A DNA stretch of 26,251 bases, from positions 1 to 26,251 of the forward strand of contig JADGJC010000448.1 of the NCBI GenBank assembly GCA_027596075.1. Direction: 5' to 3'. This stretch comes from Rhizophlyctis rosea (taxonomy: Eukaryota > Chytridiomycota > Chytridiomycetes > Rhizophlyctidales > Rhizophlyctidaceae). Position numbers and translations under genes: made by a program. The notes below the pieces were generated by a model. That model did no database searches, was not told the origin of the DNA, and was given only the letters and a program-made list of their open reading frames with translations. Below are positions 14,833-26,251 of the stretch, piece after piece (the first letter of the stretch is position 1; each line of letters starts with the position of its first letter).

Positions 14833-15977
14833 ATTGCGCAAGACGTGTGGAAGATGAGCAGTTGGATTTGTGTAGATGAAGTTAGGGTGGCCAAGGTACG
14901 TTGTGCGGTCAGACCGTTGCAGTGTGGACAGGCGTGTCAAGTTTTCTGTTGACTGTTTTGGTGAGGGGAAAGGTCCGCAAGGGCGGCAAGGGTTTGAGGT
15001 GTGAGAGTGGAGTCCAAGATCCCGGACAACAAATGGGGTCATCGGAATAGTCCCATAGTGTATGTGTCACTCCCAAAAGGGGAAAGTCCATCACTTTCAA
15101 ATCAGGTTTTATGAGATGGGACACATCAGAGAAAGCCTCAGAAATAGTGTAAGTGGCTTATTATGATGGTCATGTGATCTATTATGGCGAAATGGTAAAT
15201 GAGTTAAAATGACACATGCCATGGCAGCATGCCAGCATTGCATTTGCAAGGGCAGCCAGGGAGGCTGGCTGGCTAGTGGCTACCTACTGTATCATGCTCA
15301 TGGGAGATGGGCATGGCCGCATGGGCATGGGTCGACCTTGACGGACCGTCGCACCAGTCGGAGGCAGCACTTCCTCAACTCATTCGTGGTCGTCTTTCCC
15401 ACGCACACGCACACCCAACCGCCCCCCCATCCCTACACGCCAGTGTCAGTACTGACGCTACTGGTCTCGTCTCGTCTCGTCTGGTCTGGTCGGCGCGGGG
15501 CACCAGCTACTTACAACTCACTACCAACCCTTAAAGTTGCACCCATATATATACACAACCGACAATTTCCCGCATCATCGTGGAAAGACTCCGAAAGACT
15601 GTACATATTGTAGATACTGCACCACCGCGAACCTCCCACTTTCACATAGATATCGGTGCACTCCCTCTCCTGAAAGTCACTCCGCTTTGTCTCAGCGCAT
15701 AGTGGATACACCCCGCAACAGACTTGCTGGAACTACTCGCCAGCGCACAAACACCCTTCCCCCCCAAACAGGCCTTGAGTTCCCCTTGTAAACGGACTCG
15801 CTTGCCTGCGAACGATTGTCATAAACATACGCGCTTACTGTCGGACGCCAACACTGGGCACTCCAACCAGTGGCAACCACGAAAACTTTTTCACCGCCTC
15901 TTGCTTGACTCTCACAACCCATCCTCACCCACCTCATCCATAATCTCTTCCGTTTGTTGACGCGTTGAGAAACCTCT
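14833..15977. promoter_or_regulatory. Divergent promoter region of the RecQ4-like and Mvp1 genes
   Basis: 1.1 kb between two divergent start codons. It contains a TATATATATA run (15546-15554), a 12-bp palindrome GTCAGTACTGAC (15445-15456), a GTCTC/GTCTG tandem repeat (about 15463-15490) and repeated CATGGGCATGG words (about 15299-15330). Small open frames are present but show no motif. Both promoters and 5' UTRs must lie here; exact elements are inferred only. Confidence 0.4.
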
Positions 15978-18665
15978 ATGTCTTCATATGAGGAGCACAA
16001 CGCTCCTTGGCAATCCGGTCAATTGAGGAACCGCGCGTCCGACGGGTCTTTGCGCAAAGCGATATTGAAGGTCCCAGACTTGGCTTCCTCGATGCTCAGC
16101 GAGGCCGTTCAGAAAAGTCAGCTCGTGGTCAACCCTTGGGACGCGTCTGAACCCGAGATTGAGAGCGGGATGATGCCCTCCCAGCAAGGTGAGTCCGCTT
16201 GCTGGGGAATTTGCTTACTGTATATTTACTGACTGCAGGTTACCCCATTTTTTCCCACATCGCCATGTAAACAATAGCCGACTCCACGACCCTAACCGCA
16301 TCTGAAATCATGGACGCCCGTGCTGATATCCACCACCGCGTCTCTGATCAATTGACAAGCCGCTTGGATCAACCCATTACTCTTGGAGCCACTCCAAACC
16401 CCTCCCTTGGCTCCGCATCCGATGGTCATGCATCTACAACATCCCTCATAGATTATCGGTCACCAACGGTGGGGTCCATCACCCCACCGCCGGGTGAGGT
16501 GGTCTCAGATGATCCTTGGTTAGCCACTGCAGAAAAGTTGGATAGTGCCCTACGAGGCACAAAATTGGTGGTTGAGCGTCCCCCCGAAGATATCGTTGTG
16601 CCTGATGTTAGCGCTTCGCTGAACGGGCTGAGTATATCATCAACTGCTGGCCAGCGCGTCGTTGCGCCATTTCGCGAGGCTCCATCTGATTCACCCGAAT
16701 GGCTTCGTCATATGGAAACAATCAAAGTCAGTATGTCTGGGCTTGACTTGAATCACGATTGAAAGCCTGATCAGGACATCTAACCCTTTGATAAAATCAC
16801 GTCAAACCTTTATTCAGGTGACCATAGCTCCGGAAAAAGCGGGTCTCCTCTTCAAGCATGTCAACTACATCTTAGAATCACAGGTGGGCCAATGTGTACA
16901 ACTGATTCGACCGAGCACAACACAATAACCCCTCGTGTGTGGCCATGGTAAACAGAATCGTCGGATTGCTGTTCTGCGAAGGTATTCCGATTTTATTTGG
17001 CTGTTGGATGTTCTGCAGAGGAGATATCCGTTCAGAATGTGTAAGTTGAATGATCTAAACATGTATTTTCTTTCAGCGTTCTCCTGTTTATAAACTCTTT
17101 TCTTTACAGTGCCCGGTGTAAGTGATTTTGGCGGATTTTGATATCCCAAACACAATCATTCCCTAATTCAGTTTATCTGTACCCGCCGTAGCTCCCACCA
17201 AAGCGAATGGCAGGTAAGAACCCATAGTATAATGCTTTTTCAGTTGAAGAATGTGTTAGCCATCACCCGTCGAATGTGTGTCTGAGAACCCACTAACAGG
17301 CGGCGTTTCTCCAGCGGACGACGCTTTTCTCGAGCGGCGGCGGCGGGGCCTGTCGCGATTTATCAATAGCGTTGCAAATCACCCTGTACTGCGTGAGGAT
17401 GAGTGTGTCATAGCTTTCCTGACTGTAGAAATGGTTTGTGTAAAACCTGTTGCTTCATGGGAGGAGTGTTTGGACGTTACTGCCTACTTATGGCGATTCG
17501 GCAGGACATTCATGCCTACCGTCGGAGCAAACCAATTCCATTGGAGGAGGAGGTTCCTTTGTCTGGAGGCGATGCCTTCACAACGCCGGAAGATCTGGAT
17601 GATCGAGTTGCCCGGTTCCGGGCGAGTCTATCCTCGTTGATCGTGCAGTACAGGGATTTGAGCATTTTGATGGAACGGATTGCCAGGCGGACAGATGGTA
17701 AGGTTAGTCGCGGTTGCCTTTGGCTGCCAGAGGCTCTCATCCTTCTGCACAAAAGGTTCCGCATTAGACTTCTTGCGATATCACGCTGTTTTGAAGTGAG
17801 TGTTGGTGTTTGAACCATGGTTTCACCTTCAACCTTTCTGATGGATTATCGTCGAAGTCAAATGACGGAAGTACCAGATTGCCCTCGATCCGAGTGCACG
17901 AACTGCGCGGTTATGAACAGCACCACAGGGCAGATTGCGGGCGGACTGCAACGCATTGGACGAATAATGGAGGAGCAGGCGCAGACTACGTTCGATGGCG
18001 CGCTAGAAAGTTTGAAGGCACATCGGAACCTCTTGGCAAGCTGCCATGTAAGTGGATGTTGTGGGGAAGAACGTGCTTTGTTCTTAGCTGGCGCCATTTC
18101 GATCGGGATTTTTGACACGCACTGTCGCATGCAGGATATGTTCACGAGACGGGATCGAGCCCTATCCCAAATCAACATTGACTCCTTACTGAAGCGGATA
18201 GAGGTGAATGAAACAAAACTGAGGGAGCTGAGAGCAAAGGACCCTCCGGCCAAAGAGCTTGAACGTTTGAAAGGACTGGTTGATCAGGTATCTGTAGATC
18301 ATATTGCGCGGAAGGTTTTCACTGGCCGTATTCAACAGGTTGCTCAATATCGGCTTGCCATAGGACCGGGCGGAGATCAAATCTCAACAGCAAAGACAGG
18401 ACCTAATCCGTTCCTGCACGTGGCAGGAACTCCTATATTACCATCGACAAAAGGCCTTCCTGTCTTTGATGTACCAAGGTTACATTAGTGAGCAGATACG
18501 GTTTGCAACGCAATTTGCGGAGGTGAGGCGGTGTGCTTTGTCATATATTCTCCCATGGTTGATATATGTGGAGGGTATAGCTCACTGCTCTGCATTCACT
18601 CCTACAGGTCTGGAAAACCTTGGCCAACCCTGTATTTGAGCTTCCAACAGCAGGGTTTGCATGAC
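15978..18665 (+). CDS. MVP1: Mvp1/SNX8-type sorting nexin (PX-BAR)
   Basis: Thirteen exons: 15978-16188, 16278-16726, 16818-16883, 16956-17040, 17110-17117, 17192-17213, 17300-17433, 17505-17697, 17756-17795, 17858-18047, 18135-18287, 18364-18522, 18609-18665; 1767 nt, 588 aa, in frame. Residues 1-220 are a disordered acidic N-terminus with PWDASEPE and DDPW motifs. The PX domain follows: APEKAGLLFKHVNYILES, RRYSDF (250-255), the PI3P-binding loop LPGLPPKRMAG (271-281) and FLERRRRGLSRFINSVANHP. The rest is a BAR-type helical domain (LIVQYRDLSILMERIARR, ALESLKAHRNLL, WQELLYYHRQKAFLSLMYQ). Family role: retrieval of membrane cargo from endosomes on PI3P membranes with Vps34 and retromer-related machinery. 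Exon 5 is an 8-nt microexon. Donors GTCAGT (exon 2) and GTTTGT (exon 7) are unusual. The start ATG at 15978 was taken because the whole frame follows. Confidence 0.92.
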
Positions 18666-19054
18666 CTCAACTTCTTACACCTGTCTCGATCCATGCCGCT
18701 TGATCTTCGCCATCTCTTCCCCGCCTCTTCGTCTGTCACTTAGCTATCCTTCCCTCGTAGCCATCGTTGTAACCGGTTGTGAAGCCGTAGCCCCTCGCGC
18801 GTATTCGTTTTCCACGCCGTGTGATGTTGTGAAAATCTGTAAATTTTGAACCTTCTGTGCATAGCGACATCTGACTTGAAACTGCGGCTGGGCGCTCTTT
18901 CACACGTATAATGGGGAAAACCGCAGATGCAGGCGGCAGATCCAACCTGACAGGTGGGACAATATCTGAGGGATGGGGGACTTTTACAGTGGATAGAAGC
19001 AACCGCTATCGGTGACACTGTGATCTTAACATTCGGGCAAATCAGCTAGCCTTA
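18666..19054. other. Intergenic, no gene seen
   Basis: Downstream of the Mvp1 stop. Two overlapping minus-strand frames (19018-18740 and 19002-18736) are open but have no start context or motif I trust. This may hold 3' UTR or a final exon of the minus-strand ORF that follows. Confidence 0.35.
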
Positions 19055-19471
19055 TTACGCGTTCTTGTGACTTCCTAGCATGCCCTCATCCGCATTCTCG
19101 CTTCCCTGAAACTGCGGATCATTCCATCTACACAGCCTAGTCCCTCCATTGTTTCCCAGCCGAACATATGCGTCTTCGTTCAATTTGGTCACCGGTCGCG
19201 CTAACTCTGCTTGGCCTATCGTCTTTGTGCGATCAAATTCAGGTATATCAACAATTGACGACGATGAATCTGTAGGCGTTTTAGCGTTACGGCTCCCTGG
19301 TGTCGTGCACCGATCTTTCTCCCCAAAGGTGGCATCACACTCGCTGCGTGTTTTGTTATGATGATTTTGGTTGTTCTCAAAATCCACTATGATCAAGCTC
19401 ACTAAACTGTTTTTTGGAGCCGAACTCTGTTCCTCGCTGTTCGACCTGAAAAGGGATGTCCGCGTCCATTG
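19055..19471 (-). CDS. Uncharacterised possible short gene
   Basis: An ATG at 19471 opens MDADIPFQVEQRGTEFG and reaches a GTGAGC donor. A later frame (about 19345-19055) reads SIVDIPEFDRTKTIG, VTKLNEDAYVRLGNNGG and RLCRWNDPQFQG before TAA. The composition looks protein-like, but the obvious donor (phase 1) and acceptor ACACGCAG do not join the two parts in that frame. No family is recognised. It would be divergent from CFAP100. It could be a real small gene with a wrong model, or noise. Confidence 0.25.
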   Translation of the reverse strand, partial: QWTRTSLFRSNSEEQSSAPKNSLVSLIIVDFENNQNHHNKTRSECDATFGEKDRCTTPGSRNAKTPTDSSSSIVDIPEFDRTKTIGQAELARPVTKLNEDAYVRLGNNGGTRLCRWNDPQFQGSENADEGMLGSHKNA

Positions 19472-19879
19472 ACTTTGAATACCAACTCGAACTTGACAAA
19501 TTTTCTTCCTCTTTGAATTGGGTATTTATATCAATTTGCCGAGACTTTGCATAATCCGCTTATTGGCACACGTTATCAGCATCCGTCCGGCTGTCAGTGT
19601 ATGGTAGCACTCTACGATCTAAATGTACCGCGTAAACCAGTCTTGGGCACTGAAAAGCGAACAGGAATTGCAATGTGAGGGAAAGGATATCAGCACTTGC
19701 TCGTGCAGGTTGGAAGCAATGGACCCTGATCGGCTGATCGCATCATTGATTGATAGGTCAACCCTGAATCCAACAACTTGGTTCAACTTTCTGATGTGCG
19801 TCGTGACCGTTTCGGTGTCAACAACTATCCGCTTCTCCCAACGAATCGTGCCCTTATTGTACACTTTGATGTATTCGGT
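19472..19879. promoter_or_regulatory. 5' region of the CFAP100 gene
   Basis: Contains a TATA-like GTATTTATATC (19521-19531) and an upstream ATG at 19601 opening a 25-codon frame (MVALYDLNVP...) that ends at TGA. It is out of register with CFAP100 and may be a uORF or part of an unrecognised 5' exon. The CFAP100 frame itself is open back to 19757. Confidence 0.3.
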
Positions 19880-22680
<2,801 letters not shown>

Positions 22681-23581
22681 TACATGCCAAACTATGCCAA
22701 CGCAGGGGTGGAAGGACTGATAGGGGAAATAAGTGGCGATAATGTACATAGCAAAGTAGCGCACTGGAATATACCCCTGTTACGAAGGACTCGTGCCGTG
22801 GCGTGCTTCATTCAACACATATTGCCCAAGGCCGTGCTTCCCTCCCGGAGTGCTTCCCCCATCATGTGCTTCCCACCACCCGTGCACATTGCAGCCAATT
22901 GGACGTCGCTGCACTCTGCCCATAATCGTACAAGCAATCGTTTTCCACAATCGCAGCACCGTTGAAGCTGGTGGGCGTCCTTGCTTGACCAAAATCTGAT
23001 AGAGAAGATCAGGCCTTCCCACCAGAGTTTGTATTGATTGGGGCAATCCCCAAGCGCTTGGACCATACAGATATTTCATCGGAAGTAAAGATATAACCAA
23101 AACTCAACACGCCAAAACACATGAATGAAACACTCAGAAACCGCACAGGGCTTCAACTATTCCTTTATATTTCGGACCGGCCTTACTCCGCCGTCGCAAT
23201 ACCCGTAACCCAACAAAACTACTAGCCTAAATACGATGTATATACAGATTCGGCTTGGAAACCAACAGCGGAAAAAAAAACAATCACACGAAGAAAGGAG
23301 AAAAAACTTCATGAACCAAAACGTCTCTCTCTTTTCTCTATTCTGTACTTTGTATGGACGAGGGACCGGTAACGAATCGCCACGGCAGAATGGTGAGAAG
23401 AAGGGAGAGGGGATATAGGTGTGGGTATGAACAGAAACTCGGCATAGATGATATCAAAGCAACGGGGAAGCGATGAAAGACGGATTGCTGTGGGGACGTA
23501 TGATGGCGTCGTTAACGTTTGTTATGAGTCTGCAAAAGGTTATTGCCGTTTGTCAGTATTACGGCATGAGACGCCCAAAAT
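22681..23581. other. Convergent intergenic region
   Basis: 900 bp between the stop codons of CFAP100 (+) and the bHLH gene (-). There are repeated GTGCTTC words at about 22800-22875 and a purine-rich A/G stretch at 23269-23310. The largest frames (about 106 codons, minus, 23100-22780) show no motif. Probably 3' UTRs and spacer. Confidence 0.4.
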
Positions 23582-25992
23582 TCAAACCAACTTCATAAAC
23601 TTCCAACTGACCATAAACGACCGTCCGCCAATCCCCTCCGCCATCGCGACACTCATCCTCCGTCCCGCTGTACCTCCGCCTCCAGCCGTAGCACCTGAAC
23701 CCGACGCGCTCCTGACTGCCCCATTTCCAATCCCCGCCCCCGGATACGGGTACTCCAATGGCAACGGGGTGATGTGCTGCGTACCAGCGCCGGTAGCCAT
23801 CTCTCGAAACCCTTCGCCGGTTCGTGGGTAGCCCACCGGCCTGTCCGGAATGGGAATAGGAATAGAACTGGTACCCCCAACGGACCCAGAAACACTGCCG
23901 CCTGATCCCGCATACAGCGGTGGCGCCATTACCGGATAGTAAGGAATGGTCAGATGTGGGAGCGCTATAGGAGGGGGCCTCGTCGCACTCCGTGCGCCTG
24001 TCGATGGCGAGACTTTGTCCAACATTTCAGTAGGCCCTTTTCTATCTTTGCCAGAAATTCGGCCGCTCCCATTCGTTCCACCCCCCTCCTCCATCTCCCT
24101 CCTAATTCGAGCCTCATCCTTAACCGAATCCCTCTCCGACCCACCACCAAGACCCGCCGCCCTTCCCTCCGCATCCCCGTCCCCAATCATACGCTGCAAA
24201 GCCGCAATCTCAGCCTCTAGTTTCCGATTCCCTGCTTCCATATCCCTAATATGCTCCACCGTTTTACTCAAAATCACGCTCTTGCTGCTCCCAGCACTAC
24301 CACTCGTCAGCCCGGGAACCAACTCCGTCAACTGTTTGAATCCTATGCGAATCATATTTCGACGTTTTTGCTCGGACATGATGTGGTTGGCTCGTTTTTC
24401 TTCTTCCGTGAGAAGCTCCTTGCCCGTCCGCCGGATTCGGTCTGCCGAGCTGTTGCCCTCATTTGTATCGATGTCTATTTCGGTTGAGATTTCCAATGCG
24501 ACCGCGGCGACTGAGGTTGTAGGTAATTTATCCACACGGCTAGAAGGCGAGGAACGAGCTGTTTTGGATGGAGGGTATAAGGATGACGCTGACTTGCGTT
24601 TGCGGGACGCGTTTGTTGATGGTTGTTGGTTCGTTGTTAAAGTTGGAACAATGGGTTGAGACGGTTCTGGCATAGCCAAATCCTGCTGATGTTGCGTTGA
24701 CGTGCTCACCCCGTAGTTTGTCGCCAATGATTGAGAGTTTGCGCGCGGTTGATTCCGCAAGTGCGAACTTTCCGCTGAGTTCGATCTTCCTCGTATTGAC
24801 CCATCTCCATTGCGATGCCGGTCATTTCCGACAAGATATCCGTTCCCCTCCCTTCCAAGACTATCTGTTATGCCTGGCTGCAAACGGCCATCCAAAAGGG
24901 GTTTCGGAAGAGGTTGCAAAGGTGATAAGGTGGGTTGCGATGGGGCGGACGATGTGCCGGGTTCCGGATTCATGAAATTATTCAACCAATCGTTGAGATA
25001 ATCCTGTTCGCTTGGATCAAATAACGGTTGGCTTTCGCTAGTCGCAACGAGCATGCTGTGAGAAAGCGGGTTCGGAATATATTCGTCGATTTTGGCGACT
25101 GGAACATCCATACTCCGAAGCAGAAAATCTGCAGGACAGGAGGTTTACAATGGGAAATCGAATACGCCATTAAACAGTCATAGTTCTTTCTTACCATTGG
25201 CTTCTAGCGACATAAACGGTGATGAATGTGGATATACCACCGATTCCGAATCTGGAAAAAGTTTAGATTTGATGTACCAAATCATGAAGATCAAGGTGAT
25301 TGGTGCGTACCGAACGGCATCCTAGTGTTGAGCCACGCTCCGTTTTGCATGCCCGTTATTGTTTCTTGCGATTCGGGCATGACTCCACCTTGTGAAGTCG
25401 GTGCCGAAGGAGACACAGGCGGTGAAGGATTACTGGGATGTGGAGCATAGCATTGCCGATTAGCATGTAGCAAGACGTATTCATGCCCCCAGCAAAGTCG
25501 CCACACCCAGCGGTTGCAATCTCGAAGTCGCCCAACCATATCCACTTCCACCAACAGCATTCCTTCGGGAGTACAATTACATATCACCAAATCAACTTCA
25601 ACTTCTAACAACAGCATCCCTTCGGTCCAATATAAAAATCCACGAACGTACCTCGTCCAGGAAAAGGTTGTAGGCGGAGCAGTTTGAGTTCGCAAAGAGA
25701 TGTCTAGAGGCGAGCAAGGCTTTATGTGATGCAGATGGCATACAGGGTGAAGATGGGATGTGGTGGTCGATGTCGGAGAAGGACCAGCAGCAGGAGTGAT
25801 AGTAGGAATGATAGGATACGAATGCAAAGGATGATGATGTATGGAAGAAGGGTAACTATGCGACATTGAGTAGCGGTCCTGGTGAGGTGCTTGTTGATGT
25901 GTGGGCAGTGTGTGATGGATAGCCACTCCTTGTGTAGACTGGGTTTGCCCACCACCACTATTCCGACCCGACGTGGAGGGTGTTTCGGCCAT
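23582..25992 (-). CDS. bHLH transcription factor, class B (CACGTG-type basic region)
   Basis: Three exons (minus): 25992-25652, 25432-25311, 25128-23582; 2010 nt, 669 aa, phase-consistent. The last exon's acceptor is TCCTGCAG. The N-terminus (~155 aa) is rich in H, P, S and T. An acidic/aromatic patch FDPSEQDYLNDWLNNFM could be an activation segment. A putative NLS is SRKRK. The bHLH spans about 396-452: the basic region ANHIMSEQKRRN has H403, E407 and R411, the H-E-R set that reads a CACGTG E-box; helix 1 GFKQLTELVPGL, a short glycine/serine loop, then helix 2 SKSVILSKTVEHIRDMEA running into KLEAEIAALQRM, a short zipper-like extension. The C-terminus is low-complexity G/S/P. The ANHI.SEQKRR pattern resembles fungal INO4/MLX-like factors, but an orthologue cannot be named. 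Dimer partner and targets are unknown. Confidence 0.85.
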
Positions 25993-26251
25993 GAACAGCG
26001 GAACGTCTGAGCAGTATGGATGAGCCAACACCGCGGGGCGTCATTCGCAGGGACGGAACAGGTTTGCGGGAAGTGTAGTGAACTCAGGAATGTATAGTAT
26101 GGCCCGATGACGACGAGAAGGTGTAACAGCAAGGTTGGGGGCAAGTTGACTATATGCGAGTGATTTCAACTTTGAGAGGACCGACGGAGGAAGACAACAG
26201 CATCCGGGGTGTGAATGACGTGATTTGGGGGGGGGGGGGGGGTGAATGGGC
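25993..26251 (-). promoter_or_regulatory. 5' flank of the bHLH gene with a 16-base G run
   Basis: The minus-strand promoter and 5' UTR should lie here. No TATA box stands out. A homopolymer of 16 G at 26227-26242 ends near the window edge. Such runs are length-unstable and often mis-sequenced. Confidence 0.35.

Noticed and set aside
18288..18490. Read-through of Mvp1 exon 11 to a stop at 18486-18488 as the C-terminus
   Set aside because: Removing the 76-bp intron 18288-18363 restores the conserved BAR segment WQELLYYHRQKAFLSLMYQ in another frame, with all phases matching.
18740..19018. Cys-rich minus-strand frame (CPTCQVGSAACICGF) as a zinc finger
   Set aside because: Spacing fits no known finger, and an overlapping frame is equally open.
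19601..19678. MVALYDLNVP start as the N-terminus of the RNase P subunit p30 (Rpp1)
   Set aside because: Only the DLNVP-like start resembles it; the following residues and neighbouring exons do not continue the family.
22780..23100. 106-codon minus-strand frame
   Set aside because: No motif; lies in the convergent 3' region and overlaps other open frames.
23946..24659. 237-codon plus-strand frame
   Set aside because: Antisense to the bHLH exon, which has a clear domain and phase-consistent splicing.

Overview
This window looks like nuclear DNA of a zoosporic (flagellated) fungus, most likely a chytrid. The genes are split by many short spliceosomal introns (about 40-155 bp, GT...AG). One gene is an axonemal protein (CFAP100), which only makes sense in an organism that builds a motile cilium. 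The other genes are fungal in character: an endosomal Mvp1/SNX8 sorting nexin, a secreted GH16 glucanase with a GPI-anchor tail, and a fungal-style bHLH factor. The lineage call is inference; the gene models come from translating the sequence and matching splice phases by eye. No database search was run.

Layout. 1-1300 (+): the end of a Ty3/gypsy-like reverse transcriptase reading frame that enters from the left edge, followed by an LTR-like noncoding stretch. 1800-3140: repeat-rich sequence without a convincing gene, including a ~410-bp element bounded by 22-bp inverted repeats. 3438-3785 (+): a short conserved-looking reading frame with a possible SET-domain tail. 4167-6239 (-): an arginyl-tRNA synthetase-like gene that has lost both class I signature motifs. 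6300-6800: GC-rich tandem repeats, a G-quadruplex-type run and a small foldback (MITE-like) element. 7047-8670 (+): a 7-exon GPI-anchored GH16 glucanase. 8988-14832 (-): a 16-exon RecQ4 helicase with an N-terminal Sld2-like domain. 15978-18665 (+): a 13-exon Mvp1/SNX8 sorting nexin with an 8-nt microexon. 19880-22680 (+): a 13-exon CFAP100. 23582-25992 (-): a 3-exon bHLH transcription factor, then a 16-base G run near the right edge.

For the GH16, RecQ4, Mvp1, CFAP100 and bHLH genes, every exon junction keeps the reading frame and the totals are exact multiples of three (367, 1554, 588, 615 and 669 aa), which strongly supports the models. The genes do not form one pathway: they are unrelated housekeeping, cell-wall, replication, trafficking, cilium and regulatory genes, with transposon debris on the left. 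The most notable items are the catalytically compromised ArgRS paralogue and the fused Sld2-RecQ4 architecture in an apparent fungus.
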